A DNA stretch of 7,504 bases. It comes from an uncultured Clostridia bacterium (GTDB lineage: Bacteria; Bacillota; Clostridia; Oscillospirales; Acutalibacteraceae). The notes beneath the pieces were generated by a model. The model was not told the origin of the DNA and made no database searches. It was given only the letters and a program-made list of their open reading frames with translations. Shown piece after piece: positions 1 through 6,992 of the stretch; within the stretch, counting starts at the first letter, position 1; every line of letters starts with the position of its first letter. Where the stretch lies: positions 1 through 7,504 of the forward strand of contig CAMEMA010000039.1 of NCBI GenBank assembly GCA_945926705.1, given 5' to 3'. A program made the translations under genes and the position numbers.

Positions 1-943
1 CCATAGAAATTTGATAAAGACCTATTGATAAAGAAGAATCTCCGGAACAACTTATACCTACCAAAGATGGTATGTAGGACAAAATTATCCGTGTATATTC
101 TATTAAAAAATGTACGGCTACACACATGCAGGCCAACACTAAAATTCTGACAATTAATGCAATAAATTTTTTATTATTATTAAATTTATAACTATATACA
201 AACCCTGAAATAAATATTACAACCAGCAAACATACCTCTCCTGTTCTGGAAGCACCCAGTACAAGATAAATAAATTGAGTTATTATATTTATTATTGAAA
301 TTGTCCTTATAAAACAACCCTGATTTTTATAATTAAGAATAGCAATAGAGAATATCATTGATATAATTGAAACAACAGATGCATAATTAGGATCGGAGAA
401 TATTCCGAACAATCTGTTTTCTATGCACCCCAAAAGTATTCGCGTACCATACATATAGAATATATTGCTATATTGTATAAAAAATGTATATATTGATATT
501 AAGGAAAATATCATCCAAGAAACGACAGTAATCTTTTGTATTAACACTACTATATCTTCAAATTTATCTTTATTAATCACAACTGAAAAAGGATATAGAA
601 AAAATAAACTCAATGCTATAGACATAAGAGATTTTAAGTTATCTGACCATCCATAATTTATGCGTATTAGACATGAGATTATGCATGCAGCAAAAAACAA
701 AGCCAAGAAAATAATGTCTTGTGCTTTAAAAATCTTTTTTTCGCCCAATAAATCAATTACAACAAAAACACCAGAAAAAAATAAAAAACCGGCAAAAGCC
801 AAAGTATCAAAAATGTGAGGAATAACCCAATATAAACTAATAAATCTTCCCATAAGAACAAATAAAAACAATACCATATATATTGTTTTGAATACATTTA
901 ATTTTTCAATTTTTTGACTGTTTACAAGAACTGTACTTTTCAA
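1..943 (-). CDS. Wzy-like polysaccharide polymerase / O-antigen ligase family membrane protein (partial, 3' end off the left edge)
   Basis: The frame stays open for 314 codons from a TTG at 943 to the left edge, so the C-terminus is missing. The product is almost entirely hydrophobic, with about nine likely membrane helices, near residues 20-34, 42-64, 76-93, 105-123, 132-153, 187-205, 211-230, 236-251 and 259-282. Two motifs typical of O-antigen ligase/polymerase proteins are visible: GIFSDPNYASV near 180-190 and GASRTGE near 230-236. Proteins of this family sit in the cytoplasmic membrane and join lipid-linked repeat units into a chain on the outer face. The TTG start is chosen because AGGTGA lies at 949-954 with normal spacing; an in-frame GTG at 952-950 lies inside that site, and the first ATG is codon 23. 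It is the last visible gene of the operon, 32 bases after the GT4 gene. The family is likely; polymerase versus ligase cannot be decided. Confidence 0.8.
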   Translation of the reverse strand, partial: MKSTVLVNSQKIEKLNVFKTIYMVLFLFVLMGRFISLYWVIPHIFDTLAFAGFLFFSGVFVVIDLLGEKKIFKAQDIIFLALFFAACIISCLIRINYGWSDNLKSLMSIALSLFFLYPFSVVINKDKFEDIVVLIQKITVVSWMIFSLISIYTFFIQYSNIFYMYGTRILLGCIENRLFGIFSDPNYASVVSIISMIFSIAILNYKNQGCFIRTISIINIITQFIYLVLGASRTGEVCLLVVIFISGFVYSYKFNNNKKFIALIVRILVLACMCVAVHFLIEYTRIILSYIPSLVGISCSGDSSLSIGLYQISM

Positions 944-948
944 TAACC

Positions 949-954
949 TCACCT
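949..954 (-). promoter_or_regulatory. Ribosome binding site that sets the TTG start of the Wzy-like gene
   Basis: Read on the minus strand the site is AGGTGA, a perfect match to the part of the 16S rRNA complement that runs through AGGTGA. The AGG core ends 8 bases before the TTG at 943. This supports initiation at the rare TTG codon, because no comparable site precedes the downstream ATG at codon 23. Confidence 0.55.
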
Positions 955-975
955 ACACTTTAAATTACGTTACAT

Positions 976-2064
976 TTAAATATCATTTATGATTTCTTCC
1001 CATTTTTTTATAATAACTTTTTTATTAAATTTATAAATATCAACCATACAATTTTTGGAAAAACGACTTCTTAATTCATTATTTTCGATAAGAGTGCAGA
1101 TTTTTTCCGACATGACTTTCCCATTATAACACGGAACAATATATCCGTCTACATTATCGTTTATAATTTCAGATGGACCTGCAACACAATCAAAGCTCAC
1201 CATAGGTATGGAATTTGCTTTAGCTTCCAAAAGAACAAGCGCAAAACCCTCACGATAAGACGGTAGTACAAAAATTCCATATTTATGATATTTTTTATAC
1301 ATATTATCTGCAAATCCCTTTAAAATTATGTGTTTTTCCATTTTTTTATCGGCTATCTTTCTTTGTATACTTTCATATTCCGGACCGTCTCCGTAAATAT
1401 GCCACTGCCAGTCCGGATGCTTATAAAAAATTTTTTCACCTATATTTGGTATCATTTCAAACCCTTTTTCATGGGTAAGCCTTCCGGATGACAGAATCAA
1501 TTTAGAATTTTCATTATATTTATCTTTATATTTAAAAATATTTTCATCAACGAAATTCGGAATAGATATAATTTTTTCGGAACTAATTTTAAATTTGTTC
1601 ATGTATTCTTTCCTAGTGGAATTTGTAAGAACAATCACTTTATCACTATACTTAGAAGCTATTTTTCTAAAAAATGTAGCTTTTTTATCATCCAGTTGGT
1701 TGGTTAATGCTCCATGGTCACAGAAAATAAATTTACTTTTTGTAAAAAATTTGATTGGGAGAACAATAGGAGGGATATAATGACCCTCCATAAAAATAAT
1801 ATCAAATTTATTTTCTGAAAAATATTTTTTTAAATTTATAAAAGACTTAATTATAATATTCCGTATTCTATCTTCAGGTAAATTATTTATTCTATGAATT
1901 TTAATTTTTGAATCTAAATAATAATAAGAATTTTTTCCTGTATTACAAATTGATACTAAATATACGAGATGATTTTTGCAGAATTCATTACAAAGTCCAG
2001 AAACTACACGGTTTATTCCCCCCATATCTTCAATATTAAAACACACAAAACATAATTTTTTCAT
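976..2064 (-). CDS. Glycosyltransferase family 4 (GT-B fold)
   Basis: This is a 362-residue retaining GT-B glycosyltransferase, a normal length for GT4 enzymes, that would act on the cytoplasmic face using a nucleotide sugar. The N-terminal glycine loop MGGINRVV is at about residues 14-21. The C-terminal donor domain shows SSGRLTHEKG (about 192-201), HIYGDGPE (222-229) and the family's E-x7-E signature in REGFALVLLEA (glutamates near 272 and 280), followed by AGPSEII and DGYIVP. The ATG at 2064 is chosen over an in-frame TTG at 2076. GGAG at 2071-2074 lies 6 bases before the ATG, nothing resembling a ribosome site precedes the TTG, and MKKLCFVC is a typical GT4 beginning. It lies 21 bases after the upstream GT2 gene and 32 before the Wzy-like gene. 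Donor and acceptor sugars cannot be read from the sequence. Confidence 0.9.
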   Translation of the reverse strand: MKKLCFVCFNIEDMGGINRVVSGLCNEFCKNHLVYLVSICNTGKNSYYYLDSKIKIHRINNLPEDRIRNIIIKSFINLKKYFSENKFDIIFMEGHYIPPIVLPIKFFTKSKFIFCDHGALTNQLDDKKATFFRKIASKYSDKVIVLTNSTRKEYMNKFKISSEKIISIPNFVDENIFKYKDKYNENSKLILSSGRLTHEKGFEMIPNIGEKIFYKHPDWQWHIYGDGPEYESIQRKIADKKMEKHIILKGFADNMYKKYHKYGIFVLPSYREGFALVLLEAKANSIPMVSFDCVAGPSEIINDNVDGYIVPCYNGKVMSEKICTLIENNELRSRFSKNCMVDIYKFNKKVIIKKWEEIINDI

Positions 2065-2085
2065 TACGATCTCCAAATAAAAATT

Positions 2086-3060
2086 TTAACGTTTATCCAT
2101 TTTCATAATTAATTTTTTATAACCCTTTTTATTTATCAATAATATCATGGTTGCAATTTTTCTTTTAAGCGAAAAATACGGATTTAAAAAAATTTTAAAA
2201 GAATTTTTTTTAATAAAATCGTACGCTCTTCTAAAGTCGTTTTCATGAACTTTGGAATTACTTGTCATAATTCTGTCCATAACGTAAGTATATGACCAAA
2301 GATATCGAAATTCGGCAGCTTTTTTTAAATTCGGGAATTTTCCTCGAACCACATCAAAGTGATATTTATATGCTTCAACAACACTCCAATCTTTAAAAGA
2401 AAAATCGGAAGTCGTAATACTATTCTCGTGCCTAACGTAATAGTACATCGGTGAAGAATCATACACAACTTTACATGCACGTGAAAGGACTGTTGGTATC
2501 AAAAATGCGTCTTCTGATATTTTTCCTTCGGGATATCTAAGTGATTTAAAAAGTTCTCTCTTAAAAAGTTTATTTACAGGATTTACAGAAAACAACTTGC
2601 TCTTAAAGGATTCTTCCATTGCTTTTTCGCCATTAAAAACCCAAACCCCATCAATATTGGATTGACGAACATTTTTGACTGTTTTATCTTTTCTTATAAA
2701 ACAATTTGTAATACCACAAATTGAAACATCCGCTCCTTTTTCAATTAAATTTTTATATAGTCTTTCATACATATTTGAAACTATATAATCATCACTATCT
2801 ACAAAGGTAATAAAGTCTCCTTTAGACATTTCAATTCCTAAATTTCGTGCTTTACTGACACCTCCGTTATCTTGACGCACTAATTTAACTCTTGAATCTT
2901 GAGAAAACGAACAGCAAATTTCATAACTTTTATCATTGGATCCATCATCGACTAAAATCAATTCTAAGTCTTTAAAAGTTTGGTGTAAAATAGATTCAAT
3001 GCATTTGGAAATATATTTTTCACAGTTGTAAACAGGAACTATTACACTTATTTTAGGCAT
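2086..3060 (-). CDS. Glycosyltransferase family 2 (GT-A fold, EpsJ/capsule type)
   Basis: This 324-residue protein is an inverting GT-A glycosyltransferase. It begins with the classic VPVYNCEKYI strand (residues 8-17), followed by VDDGSNDKS (37-45), NGGVSKARNLGI (65-76) and the metal-binding FVDSDDYI (86-93, the DxD region). Further on come NKLFKRELF (163-171) and the SED stretch near 182-184 that normally carries the catalytic acid region. The C-terminal third is basic and moderately hydrophobic without a clear membrane helix, so it is probably peripheral to the membrane. The ATG start is supported by AGGAGA at 3068-3073, about 8 bases upstream. It sits 22 bases after tarJ and 21 before the GT4 gene, so it is co-transcribed. 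It probably adds one sugar of the repeat unit; the substrate is unknown. Confidence 0.92.
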   Translation of the reverse strand: MPKISVIVPVYNCEKYISKCIESILHQTFKDLELILVDDGSNDKSYEICCSFSQDSRVKLVRQDNGGVSKARNLGIEMSKGDFITFVDSDDYIVSNMYERLYKNLIEKGADVSICGITNCFIRKDKTVKNVRQSNIDGVWVFNGEKAMEESFKSKLFSVNPVNKLFKRELFKSLRYPEGKISEDAFLIPTVLSRACKVVYDSSPMYYYVRHENSITTSDFSFKDWSVVEAYKYHFDVVRGKFPNLKKAAEFRYLWSYTYVMDRIMTSNSKVHENDFRRAYDFIKKNSFKIFLNPYFSLKRKIATMILLINKKGYKKLIMKMDKR

Positions 3061-3082
3061 TTTATTTTCTCCTAAAGATTTT

Positions 3083-4102
3083 TTACAAATTCCACTTAAA
3101 AACAGTTTTAAAACATGTATTTAAATCGGTTCTAAATACTCTATGAATATCAGATATATCCGAAACAGGTAAATCCTCATAAATGATTCTGCTTATACGA
3201 TTTTGAAATTTTGGATTTTTTAAAAGTTCGATTGATTTTTCAAAATCCTTCCTTCCTGAACGACTTGAACCTACCAAAGTTAAACCTTTTTCGAGCATAT
3301 CTCTTGTATTTATCGGAACTTTATTTTCCGTAACTCCCATAAGGATTGCCGTACCTTGAGGGTTAATGTATTTTATAATATTATCTATAGCATAGTAACT
3401 TCCCTCTCCTCCGGCGCACTCAAATGCATGATCTACATTAAAATTTTTTGGTATACTATCGGAAAAATAAGTTTTATCTACAAATAAGAATTGAGAAAGT
3501 TTATAATCATCACGTCCTATGACCGTTATATGAACGTCAGGTACAGTTTGTTTTAAAATACAGGCAACGACATACGCTAAGCTTCCGTCACCCCATATTC
3601 CTATCGTGTTTCTTATCTTATGAGCCGTTTTGTCAAATCTTTCACAAGCGTGGACACCAACACTTATAAATTCACTTATTGCAGCAGTTTTCTCAGAAAT
3701 ATCGTCACCGAAAGGAACTACTCTATCCGGATTAATGTTAACAACTTCTCTCATAAACCCATCTTTACCACTTGAAAGAAACGCAGAACCCTTTTCATAA
3801 TTTTCATAAAGAAGAGGATTTCTTGATGTACATACAACGTTGGGAATTAGTGCAACTCTCTGTCCGTAAGAATATTTTTTACTAGAATCATTTAAAACTC
3901 TTCCTACACATTCATGTATCAGGGCCATCGGAAGTTTATTTCTTAGTTTATCTATGCTTCTCTGTCCGAAATAATATCTTTGGTCTGCATGACATAACGC
4001 CATGTAAGTAGGCTTTACAATTACTTCGCTTTTAAAATTAATGTCTTCATACTTTACGGACAATACTCCAGGACTTATAAGCTGATAAACGTAATTAATC
4101 AC
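3083..4102 (-). CDS. tarJ: Ribulose-5-phosphate reductase (ribitol-5-phosphate dehydrogenase) TarJ
   Basis: The enzyme reduces D-ribulose-5-phosphate to D-ribitol-5-phosphate with NADPH, the first step to CDP-ribitol. The 339-residue length matches TarJ proteins, which are zinc-dependent medium-chain dehydrogenases. Candidate zinc ligands are visible: Cys37 in LCHADQ, His63 and Glu64 in IHECVG, and Glu144 in ISEFISVGVHAC. The nucleotide-binding glycine turn is GIWGDGSLAYV at about 168-178. Translation starts at a GTG (4102) with a textbook AGGAGG at 4111-4116, 8 bases upstream and inside the end of tarI. The two genes overlap by 8 bases (4095-4102), which suggests translational coupling with the enzyme that uses the product. 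The tarI-tarJ order is the usual one in teichoic acid and capsule loci. I am confident of the family, and the adjacent tarI makes the ribitol assignment strong. Confidence 0.9.
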   Translation of the reverse strand: MINYVYQLISPGVLSVKYEDINFKSEVIVKPTYMALCHADQRYYFGQRSIDKLRNKLPMALIHECVGRVLNDSSKKYSYGQRVALIPNVVCTSRNPLLYENYEKGSAFLSSGKDGFMREVVNINPDRVVPFGDDISEKTAAISEFISVGVHACERFDKTAHKIRNTIGIWGDGSLAYVVACILKQTVPDVHITVIGRDDYKLSQFLFVDKTYFSDSIPKNFNVDHAFECAGGEGSYYAIDNIIKYINPQGTAILMGVTENKVPINTRDMLEKGLTLVGSSRSGRKDFEKSIELLKNPKFQNRISRIIYEDLPVSDISDIHRVFRTDLNTCFKTVFKWNL

Positions 4103-4814
4103 CTTTACTTCCTCCTACAATGGCTTGGGCAATTTTGTAATCACTTACAGTTGTTATCTTTATGTTAAAAGTATCCCCTTTTACTAGTTTTACCGGATGA
4201 TTCCTGAAAATAAATATTTTACATGCATCTGTCAGCACATTTTTTTCTTCATCGTTCAAATCAAAATATAAATTTTTAAGTTTTGAAATATTAAAACTTT
4301 GAGGTGTCTGTCCTTGATACATTAATTTTCTTTCAGGAACAGAAGAAATATGTTTTCCATCTGAAGATTCTATGATGGTGTCTATTGCGTTTACTACAGT
4401 GTCACAAGCGCCACATTCTATAGCTGCATCAATATTTTCTTCTATCATCTTAATAGTTACAAATGGTCGCACAGCATCATGAGTTACAATTATATTATCC
4501 GGATTTTCGCCATGATTAGTTTCTATAACTTTTATTATATTCATTATTGTTAGGTTTCTATCGATTCCTCCTGAAATAACAAATACTTTTTTGGTGTCTA
4601 TTTCATATTTATCCAAAAGCTCCTCTGCATATCCCAACCAATCTTTATGAACACCAATATAAATATAGTCTATTCTGTCGCATAGTAAGAATTTTTCTAA
4701 TGTATGAATTATAATTGGTTTTTTGGAATTTCCCAAAGGCAAAAACTGTTTTGGAAGGCCGGAAAGATTCATTCTGTTTCCTACTCCACCGGCAACTATA
4801 GCTCCGAATATCAT
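4095..4814 (-). CDS. tarI: D-ribitol-5-phosphate cytidylyltransferase TarI
   Basis: The product couples CTP with ribitol-5-phosphate to give CDP-ribitol and pyrophosphate. It belongs to the IspD/TarI cytidylyltransferase family, and 239 residues is the normal length. Signature motifs are all present: AIVAGGVGNRM (5-15) with Lys22 in LPKQF for CTP binding, VTHDAVRPF (110-118), VNAIDTI (141-147), YQGQTPQSF (166-174), TDACKIF (196-202), and VKGDTFNIKITTVSDYKIA (211-229). The start is placed at the ATG at 4814, not the in-frame ATG at 4829. GGAGG at 4823-4827 is 8 bases before 4814, nothing suitable precedes 4829, and the family begins a few residues before AGG. IspD, the isoprenoid homologue, is the alternative, but linkage to tarJ and a polysaccharide operon favours TarI. 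It follows licD by 26 bases and overlaps tarJ by 8. Confidence 0.9.
   Translation of the reverse strand: MIFGAIVAGGVGNRMNLSGLPKQFLPLGNSKKPIIIHTLEKFLLCDRIDYIYIGVHKDWLGYAEELLDKYEIDTKKVFVISGGIDRNLTIMNIIKVIETNHGENPDNIIVTHDAVRPFVTIKMIEENIDAAIECGACDTVVNAIDTIIESSDGKHISSVPERKLMYQGQTPQSFNISKLKNLYFDLNDEEKNVLTDACKIFIFRNHPVKLVKGDTFNIKITTVSDYKIAQAIVGGSKGD
4111..4116 (-). promoter_or_regulatory. Ribosome binding site of tarJ, embedded in the tarI coding end
   Basis: On the minus strand the site reads AGGAGG, full consensus, 8 bases before the GTG at 4102. It also encodes the glycine pair near the C-terminus of TarI, so ribosomes finishing tarI pass directly over it. It is what decides the GTG start. Confidence 0.75.
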
Positions 4815-4822
4815 TTTTGTTT

Positions 4823-4827
4823 CCTCC
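4823..4827 (-). promoter_or_regulatory. Ribosome binding site that sets the tarI start
   Basis: The minus strand reads GGAGG, with 8 bases to the ATG at 4814. The site overlaps the alternative ATG at 4829-4827, which would therefore have to lack its own ribosome site. This settles the start in favour of the shorter protein. Confidence 0.7.
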
Positions 4828-4840
4828 ATTTTATATAAAT

Positions 4841-5710
4841 TTAAATACTTCTATTTCCGTTTTCTAAGTCCATGTAAAGAATATCATGATGAGGGATTCT
4901 CTTCTCCGGGGGCGGAAGTTCAATATAGTTCCCAAAAGCCATTCTTAAGTACTTGTCATACCCTATTGGAAGCGGCATCATTAATCCTTCGAATTCTTTA
5001 TATATAACATCATCAAATATTTCCCTTGGATACTCATTTTTCATATATTTTGGTCCGGAGCAAAGTTCGGTCACATACTTTGAATTCTTGATACTATACT
5101 TACTCATTTGTTTTTCAGAATATTTCCAAATTTTATTTTTTAGTCGCTCGCTTGGAACTATTCCCAATAATATTTTACAAATCAATGATACTAACCGTCC
5201 ATGATTCACAGGAACCATTCTTGAACAATATAGTGAAAAAATCATACTCCAAATCATTTGTAGCTTTCTTTTAATCCCTGATGGAGCACAACCATCCAAA
5301 GGTAAGACGTCAATCATTACCCCTTTTTTCCCATCCTTTCCTTTTTGCCAAGGGCGAATTACAGTAGTTTCATTATCACATATAGTTGTCATGATATTTC
5401 CCATAAAATTATCTTCACATGTTCTGTTACATGAATATTTTGAGGTATCTGCATATTTATTCCAAATTTTGAAAAGTTTTTCATAGTCGTCGCGTGGCAT
5501 AAAAACGTCAATATCGTCGTCCCAAGGGATAAAACCTTTATGTCTCAAAGCTCCTATACAACAACCACCGCAAAAATAAAAAGTTAAATCATGTTCTTCA
5601 CAAAATTTTTTAAAGTAAATTAAAATTTCTAAACTTTTAAGTTGAAGACTACGTAATTGTTCTTTATTCAATTCCAGTATTTTATCTTTATCACTGTTAA
5701 TATAGATCAC
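4841..5710 (-). CDS. LicD-family phosphotransferase (candidate ribitol-phosphate or phosphocholine transferase)
   Basis: LicD proteins are nucleotidyltransferase-fold enzymes that move a phospho-alcohol from a CDP carrier onto a glycan; the family also includes eukaryotic fukutin and FKRP, which use CDP-ribitol. The core signature is complete here: FCGGCCIGALRHKGFIPWDD followed by DIDVF (about residues 46-70), with metal-binding aspartates at 64-66 and 68. It is followed by KGVMIDVLPLDG (129-140) and the C-terminal pattern GYDKYLRMAFGNY..LPP..KR..HH (250-275). The usual GGTLLGA is GGCCIGA here. Length (289) is normal. The frame opens at a GTG (5710) with no convincing ribosome site, so the exact start is doubtful; TTG codons near residue 14 are alternatives. 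The next two genes make CDP-ribitol and no licA, licB or licC lies in view, so ribitol phosphate is the likelier cargo by inference. Confidence 0.88.
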   Translation of the reverse strand: MIYINSDKDKILELNKEQLRSLQLKSLEILIYFKKFCEEHDLTFYFCGGCCIGALRHKGFIPWDDDIDVFMPRDDYEKLFKIWNKYADTSKYSCNRTCEDNFMGNIMTTICDNETTVIRPWQKGKDGKKGVMIDVLPLDGCAPSGIKRKLQMIWSMIFSLYCSRMVPVNHGRLVSLICKILLGIVPSERLKNKIWKYSEKQMSKYSIKNSKYVTELCSGPKYMKNEYPREIFDDVIYKEFEGLMMPLPIGYDKYLRMAFGNYIELPPPEKRIPHHDILYMDLENGNRSI

Positions 5711-5733
5711 ATCATTTCGAAAATAATACTAAT

Positions 5734-6723
5734 TTACCATCGGACATTCAAAAATTTAAAAATTCCTACCCAAAATCCCATTCCGTACGATACATGAATA
5801 ACAAAAAACGCCCACATTAATTTTAATTCATCTAAAATGCCATATACATAATTATTTTTTAAAGAAAAATAAAAACCAATAAGTAGATAAAATAGAAGTA
5901 CAGAAAAAAACACATACATAAAAGGTTTAGAAAAAAATGATAAAATTCCAAAAACAAATAAAAAAGCAACAAATAACATAGGAATCAAATGAACTATCCT
6001 TAATGGTCTTTTGTGCTTTTTAATTACAGCAACTTTCCACATTCCGTATTCAAAATACTGCTTAAATAGTTTTTGAAAACTGTCTTTTGGATAGTATACA
6101 CTCTTTATTTCCGGAGTTATAAAAATTTTCCCACCGTTTTGTGTAATACGGAAATTCATATCATCATCTTCACTTCTCGGAAGTCTTTCGTCGTACATAC
6201 CAATATTGACCAAAGTTTGTTTTTGAAATGCTCCCCAAGCGACTGTATCGGCATAACCTTCAAACTTTTCCTTGTAGTGTTTGCTTCCTCCCAGCGCAAA
6301 CGGTGAATGATATGCCGCAGCAATTATTTTTTGAATAGGGGAACTACCTCTAACAACAGTAGGCCCTCCAACATTGGATGCGCCTGTTTTCTGAAGATAT
6401 TGCACACATTTTAAAATGTAGTCTTGAGCATACCATGCATGAGCGTCCATACGCACTATATACTCTCCAGAAGCATTTTTAATCCCGATATTGAGAGCAT
6501 ATTGAACGGTTCTGTAGGGATTTGAATAAAGCTTTATAAAGCTGTACTTATCTGTATAATTTTTTATTATTGAAACTGTATTATCATTTGAATTTCCATC
6601 AATCAACAAAATTTCAAGTTGTTCCCGAGGATAGCACTGACATAAAATTGAATTTAAGCATTTTTCAATATACTTTTCTTCATTTAATATGGGAATAATA
6701 ACCGATACCTTTTTAAAATCCAT
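5734..6723 (-). CDS. ExoA-like family 2 glycosyltransferase with C-terminal membrane helices
   Basis: This is the first gene of the operon, 329 residues long. The N-terminal GT-A domain shows VSVIIPILNEEKYIEKCL (6-23), IDGNSNDNT (41-49), a DAHA metal site at 93-96 in place of DxD, VAWGAFQK (161-168), RSEDDDMNFRI (183-193, catalytic acid region) and QYFEYGMWK (222-230). This arrangement resembles ExoA of succinoglycan synthesis. Three hydrophobic segments, about 246-263, 268-286 and 303-321, should anchor it in the cytoplasmic membrane. The ATG start has AGAGGG at 6729-6734, 5 bases upstream, and a strong promoter about 40-65 bases upstream. The gene ends 23 bases before licD. It probably transfers an early sugar to a lipid-linked intermediate, but the sugar cannot be told. 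The ExoA resemblance is at subfamily level only. Confidence 0.9.
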   Translation of the reverse strand: MDFKKVSVIIPILNEEKYIEKCLNSILCQCYPREQLEILLIDGNSNDNTVSIIKNYTDKYSFIKLYSNPYRTVQYALNIGIKNASGEYIVRMDAHAWYAQDYILKCVQYLQKTGASNVGGPTVVRGSSPIQKIIAAAYHSPFALGGSKHYKEKFEGYADTVAWGAFQKQTLVNIGMYDERLPRSEDDDMNFRITQNGGKIFITPEIKSVYYPKDSFQKLFKQYFEYGMWKVAVIKKHKRPLRIVHLIPMLFVAFLFVFGILSFFSKPFMYVFFSVLLFYLLIGFYFSLKNNYVYGILDELKLMWAFFVIHVSYGMGFWVGIFKFLNVRW

Positions 6724-6760
6724 AGTATCCCTCTTAACATTAAAATCATCTATAAATTGA

Positions 6761-6789
6761 ATTATATATGTTAACGAAATTTATGTAAA
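6761..6789 (-). promoter_or_regulatory. Promoter of the polysaccharide operon (minus strand)
   Basis: Read on the minus strand, TTTACA (6789-6784) and TATAAT (6766-6761) are separated by exactly 17 bases, a near-perfect sigma70/sigmaA promoter. The expected transcription start is near 6754, giving a leader of about 30 bases before the ATG at 6723. No terminator-like hairpin lies in that short leader. The surrounding DNA is very AT-rich, which raises the chance of a fortuitous match, but spacing, orientation and placement all fit. Confidence 0.65.
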
Positions 6790-6804
6790 TAATTTTAATT
6801 ATTT
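6787..6804. repeat. Palindrome overlapping the -35 box of the operon promoter
   Basis: The sequence AAATAATT at 6787-6794 is followed after two bases by its exact reverse complement AATTATTT at 6797-6804. It covers the outer half of the minus-strand -35 box. A dimeric regulator could bind here, but arms made only of A and T arise easily by chance in this DNA. Confidence 0.3.
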
Positions 6805-6878
6805 GAATCAAAAATAAACTCAATAAAGTTGTAATATAAAACATCTTAGTCTTTTTTTTAAAATAAAAATAGTATATC

Positions 6879-6908
6879 TTGACAATAAACATAAAAGTAA
6901 TATATAAT
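6879..6908 (+). promoter_or_regulatory. Perfect-consensus promoter of the rpsU gene (plus strand)
   Basis: TTGACA at 6879-6884 and TATAAT at 6903-6908 both match the housekeeping consensus exactly, with an 18-base spacer. Transcription would start near 6915, leaving a leader of about 89 bases before the ATG at 7004. A promoter this strong fits a ribosomal protein gene. It points away from the polysaccharide promoter, and the two -35 boxes are about 90 bases apart. Confidence 0.85.
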
Positions 6909-6953
6909 ACGGACTGTGTGTTTAAATATCGAATCATTTTTGGTGATTTCAGT

Positions 6954-6992
6954 ATGTTTACAATACATAAAGCCCTGCTCGAGAGCGGATAG
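6954..6992 (+). CDS. Possible 12-codon leader peptide upstream of rpsU
   Basis: An ATG at 6954 opens a short frame (MFTIHKALLESG) ending at TAG, 6990-6992. GGTGAT at 6942-6947, complementary to the 16S rRNA tail, lies upstream with acceptable though long spacing. The stop codon overlaps the first bases of the rpsU Shine-Dalgarno site at 6991-6996. Ribosomes ending on this frame would occupy or unfold that site, so the peptide could couple or limit S21 synthesis. A frame this short can occur by chance; I see no stalling motif in it. Confidence 0.3.
   Translation: MFTIHKALLESG
6975..6988 (+). promoter_or_regulatory. Small hairpin just upstream of the rpsU ribosome binding site
   Basis: CTGCT at 6975-6979 can pair with AGCGG at 6984-6988 (one G-U pair) around the four-base loop CGAG. 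It ends two bases before the Shine-Dalgarno site. It is short, but it is the most GC-rich patch in the leader, so it may influence ribosome access. Confidence 0.25.

Noticed and set aside
465..656. 63-codon plus-strand frame
   Set aside because: It lies antisense to the Wzy-like gene, has no ribosome site, and its product resembles no family I know.
1595..1780. 61-codon plus-strand frame
   Set aside because: It is antisense to the GT4 gene, with no ribosome site and no recognisable motif.
4095..4829. IspD (isoprenoid pathway) instead of TarI
   Set aside because: The families share motifs, but overlap with tarJ and location in a polysaccharide operon favour the ribitol enzyme.
4723..5204. 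Plus-strand frames of 94 and 83 codons
   Set aside because: They are antisense to tarI and licD, which carry complete family motifs on the minus strand.
6073..6306. 77-codon plus-strand frame
   Set aside because: It is antisense to the catalytic domain of the ExoA-like glycosyltransferase.
6848..6870. T-run in the intergenic region as a terminator
   Set aside because: No GC-rich stem precedes it on either strand, and it lies just upstream of a promoter rather than after a gene.
6746..6937. 63-codon hydrophobic frame on the minus strand upstream of the first operon gene
   Set aside because: It has no ribosome binding site. It contains both the operon promoter and the antisense of the rpsU promoter, and its Ile/Tyr/Phe/Asn/Lys make-up is what very AT-rich non-coding DNA gives.
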